A stretch of 64,000 bases of DNA, taken from NCBI RefSeq assembly GCF_000018865.1, contig NC_010175.1, positions 4,340,001 to 4,404,000 on the forward strand. Reading direction: 5' to 3'. The position numbers were made by a program, and so were the translations under genes. The notes under the pieces were generated by a model, which saw only the letters and a list, made by a program, of their open reading frames with translations, did not search any database and was not told the origin of the DNA. The DNA comes from Chloroflexus aurantiacus J-10-fl. Lineage in GTDB: Bacteria > Chloroflexota > Chloroflexia > Chloroflexales > Chloroflexaceae. Positions 61,882 through 64,000 of the stretch are shown one piece after another; positions within the stretch are counted from its first letter, which is position 1; every line of letters begins with the position of its first letter.

Positions 61882-63186
61882 ATGAAGATTCTGGTTCTCG
61901 GTAATGATGGACGCGCTCACGCGCTGGTTTGGAAACTCTTTGCCAGCCCGACGGCTGACGTCCTGGTGGCGCCGGGCAACGGTGGTGCGTGCCAGATTGC
62001 CCCCCAGGTTGATCTTGATCCACTCCAACCGGCGCATGTAGCGCAATGGGCATTTAACGAACAGATTGATCTCATCGTTCCTGCCGGAAGTGAACCGCTC
62101 TGGGCCGGTTTGGTTGATGAGGTCGTGAGTATGCATATTGGCGTATGTGGTGCTTCACAGCGCAGCACACGCATCGAATGGAGTCGCTGTTACGCCAAGG
62201 AATTGCTCTTGCGCTATCAGCTCCCAACACCGAACGGACGCTGTTTTGCTAGCTTACCGATGGCGGAAAAATATCTGGCTGCTCAGCAATTACCGGTGGT
62301 GCTGCGTGGCGATCACCCGGCTACCGGTGAAGGTGTCTACTTCGACCGCTACACAGCCCTTGAGGCGTTGCGGTCATTCTTTGTTACCCGCCCGGTGGAA
62401 GGGAGCAGTCACGGGGTTGTGATTGAAGAATATGTGGCAGGGCCACTGGTCAGCTTTTCGGCTATTACCGATGGCAGTCATCTGGTATCGCTGTTACCGG
62501 CTCGTATCTACGAAGGGATGGGACCACAGCCAGATAGCCCGCCCGCACCCGGTATGGGGGCAATTACTGGTAATTCAACCTATGCCCAGCGCTTGACGAG
62601 CTATCTTGAACGACACATCATGCAGCCCCTTATCGCGGCAATTGCGCGCGAACAATTGCCCTACTGGGGGATTATCGGCGTTGATTGCATTATTGGTGAT
62701 CACGGCCCACGCATCGTTGGCCTGCGTTGCAGTCTTCGCGATATGGAGGCACAGGCTGTTTTGCCACGCCTGATTGATGATCTGGTGCCATACTACGAAG
62801 CCGCCATTGCCCGTAGTTTACAGCGTCTACCGCCACTGCGTTGGCGCGATGAGGCGAGTGTAGCGCTGGCCCTGGTTACGCAAGGCTACCCTCATCATTA
62901 TCCGATCAATGCAGCAGTTGAGGGTATTGGCGATGTGGACGAAGGTGTACTGGTCTTTCACGACCAGACCGAGTCGCCGTTTATCTTGCGCTACGATCCG
63001 TCTCGTCGTGAGCGCCTGTTGGGTAGTCAGAGCGGTAGTCTCTACTTGACCGGTGGTCATGTGGTAACCGTAGTAGCATTGGGGGCAACGCTGGCCGGTG
63101 CACGAGGTCGTGCACTCATTAACGCCGAACGCATTCGCTTTCCCGGTCGGACGTATCGCGACGATGTAGGGGCTGGTGAGCGTTGA
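61882..63186 (+). CDS. divergent phosphoribosylamine-glycine ligase-like (PurD-like) ATP-grasp protein
   Basis: 434 residues from ATG 61882, the length of PurD. The opening MKILVLGNDGRAHALVWKLF and VLVAPGNGGACQIAP match the PurD N-domain. The central ATP-grasp has VVIEEYVAGPLVSFSAITDG. However, family-diagnostic sites are altered: the lysine block VVKADGLAAGKGV is VVLRGDHPATGEGV, the QDHK..GDGDTGPNTGGMG loop is ARIYEGMGPQ...PAPGMGA, and the metal-binding N-R-FGDPE motif is GLRCSLRDME. It is either a strongly diverged GARS or a pseudoenzyme/different ATP-grasp ligase. The neighbour folD makes folate cofactors used in purine synthesis, which is suggestive only. Confidence 0.75.
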   Translation: MKILVLGNDGRAHALVWKLFASPTADVLVAPGNGGACQIAPQVDLDPLQPAHVAQWAFNEQIDLIVPAGSEPLWAGLVDEVVSMHIGVCGASQRSTRIEWSRCYAKELLLRYQLPTPNGRCFASLPMAEKYLAAQQLPVVLRGDHPATGEGVYFDRYTALEALRSFFVTRPVEGSSHGVVIEEYVAGPLVSFSAITDGSHLVSLLPARIYEGMGPQPDSPPAPGMGAITGNSTYAQRLTSYLERHIMQPLIAAIAREQLPYWGIIGVDCIIGDHGPRIVGLRCSLRDMEAQAVLPRLIDDLVPYYEAAIARSLQRLPPLRWRDEASVALALVTQGYPHHYPINAAVEGIGDVDEGVLVFHDQTESPFILRYDPSRRERLLGSQSGSLYLTGGHVVTVVALGATLAGARGRALINAERIRFPGRTYRDDVGAGER

Positions 63187-63229
63187 TCGCACTAAGGGTT
63201 CCTGCTTTGATCTATGAGGATAATTGTCG

Positions 63230-63658
63230 ATGAACATCTCGATTGCTGCTACTGATGACGAAATTGCCGCCTGCTATCCGATCATGCACCAGTTGCGACC
63301 GCATCTTACTCAATCTGAATTTGTTCCACGGATTCGTCGGTTGATGGAAATGGGCTACCGTTTGGCAGCACTTACTGACGAGGGTGAAGTTGTCGCGGTC
63401 GCCGGCTTTCGGTTCGGCGAGAATCTGGCCTGGGGCCGCTTTCTTTACGTTGACGATCTGGTGACCGATGCCAATCGGCGTTCACGTGGCTACGGATCCG
63501 CACTCCTGAACTGGTTGAAACAGCACGCTGCGGCTGCCGGCTGTGATCAGCTACACCTTGATTCCGGTACCTGGCGTAAAGATGCTCACCGGTTCTACGA
63601 GCGGGAAGGCATGCGGTTGAGCAGCTTTCATTTTGTGAGTGCGGTGCGGGCGGAGTGA
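63230..63658 (+). CDS. GNAT family N-acetyltransferase
   Basis: 142 residues from ATG 63230. Acetyl-CoA site in VTDANRRSRGYGSALLNWLK (R-x-x-G-x-G/A form), preceded by FLYVDDLVTD and followed by HLDSGTWRKDAHRFYEREGM. The N-terminal strand-helix part (AACYPIMHQLRPHLTQSEFV) is typical of small GNATs. Substrate unknown. It lies 43 bases after the PurD-like gene. Confidence 0.9.
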   Translation: MNISIAATDDEIAACYPIMHQLRPHLTQSEFVPRIRRLMEMGYRLAALTDEGEVVAVAGFRFGENLAWGRFLYVDDLVTDANRRSRGYGSALLNWLKQHAAAAGCDQLHLDSGTWRKDAHRFYEREGMRLSSFHFVSAVRAE

Positions 63659-64000
63659 TTGGGAATGAGAAAGAAGAGAGGAAATAGGAGAGAGAAAAGA
63701 GGAGAGAAAGGTGGATATTGAGGGTAGGAGTTATTTTGTTAATCTACGCAAATACGTGCTGGATGTAATGACTATGCGCAGTGATTCACGTGTTGCCTGA
63801 GTGTGCGGAAGTCGTAGTTTCGCGCTCATTGTGGCCTGTGTCATATCAAGTCTTATTGCATAAAAGCTGTGCGGTCGTGCTATCCGACCATCGCACAGGT
63901 TTATGAACGCTCTCTCCTTCGCCAGAGTCGCGTACTGGATGGGTGCGCCCCGCGTCTGCCGGTACGCACGATGGATGTTTCCGCATTCTGAACGATACGC
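63659..64000. other. right-end intergenic DNA
   Basis: No gene seen. It begins with a purine tract (63663-63713) related to the heptamer arrays, followed by a stretch with a short dyad around GTGCGGTCG...CGACCATCGCAC near 63870-63897. The next gene must lie beyond the window. Confidence 0.5.
63663..63713 (+). repeat. degenerate purine heptamer tract
   Basis: About 50 bases of almost pure purines (AGAAAGAAGAGAGGAAATAG and similar), the opposite strand of the pyrimidine arrays at 16011 and 31103, more decayed. Confidence 0.65.

Noticed and set aside
1-64000. tRNA or rRNA genes
   Set aside because: I looked for T-arm GGTTCRANYCC patterns and rRNA landmarks and saw none that fold convincingly; a covariance search would be needed to exclude them.

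Overview
The window comes from a Chloroflexus genome, very probably C. aurantiacus or a close relative. The best evidence is a 162-residue lipoprotein cupredoxin at 15006-15494 that I recognise as auracyanin A, the blue-copper electron carrier of Chloroflexus phototrophy. A class III PHA synthase pair, LPxTG/sortase elements, bactofilin, kai genes and moderate GC content fit the same host. All family assignments rest on motifs read by eye and on remembered family knowledge; no database search was run.

Layout. 1-540 is the decayed right end of an IS5-type insertion sequence. 828-5483 is a complete polar amino-acid ABC importer (binding lipoprotein, two permeases, ATPase), with two hairpins behind the binding-protein gene. 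5847-9657 holds a glycosyltransferase coupled to an unknown protein, a pdxH interrupted by one in-frame TAA, a bactofilin and an FtsL/DivIC-like coiled-coil protein. 9682-15494 holds a 1150-residue cyclase/ATPase/TPR regulator, a pseudouridine synthase with a 51-bp minisatellite tail, and auracyanin A. 16258-17190 is a sortase. 17448-25460 (minus strand) is a surface-polysaccharide operon: sugar-phosphate transferase, O-antigen ligase, epimerase, flippase-like membrane protein, GT4 glycosyltransferase, PAP2 protein and methyltransferase. 25830-30431 is glutamate synthase large subunit with a long leader that ends in an attenuator-like hairpin. 31177-38169 holds a DnaJ-type chaperone, a Tat-exported LPxTG 5'-nucleotidase, the PHA genes (reductase, PhaC, PhaE) and a CPBP protease.

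38.2-39.3 kb is a gene-free zone of palindromes and repeats. 39347-41260 is an sdpR-sdpI-CPBP operon. 41570-47416 pairs an emfourin-like lipoprotein with a giant M4 metalloprotease that carries eight PPC-type repeats. MscS, DUF445 and a trans-sulfuration enzyme follow. After another repeat-rich gap comes the most interesting locus, 52229-57900: a PAS-PAS protein whose C-terminal helical domain resembles KaiA/RsbU, then KaiB, KaiC with its phosphosites and both P-loops intact, and a PAS-PAS-GGDEF-EAL protein whose sensor half is paralogous to the first gene. I read this as a candidate sensor-coupled Kai timer with a c-di-GMP output.

The right end (58053-63658) holds an SDR, an ArsA-like protein without a normal P-loop, overlapping fchA-folD one-carbon genes, a divergent PurD-like protein and a GNAT acetyltransferase. 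Intergenic DNA throughout carries recurring repeat families: GTAGGGGC palindromes, TCTCCTA-type heptamer arrays and a GGTAGG...CCTACC hairpin unit.
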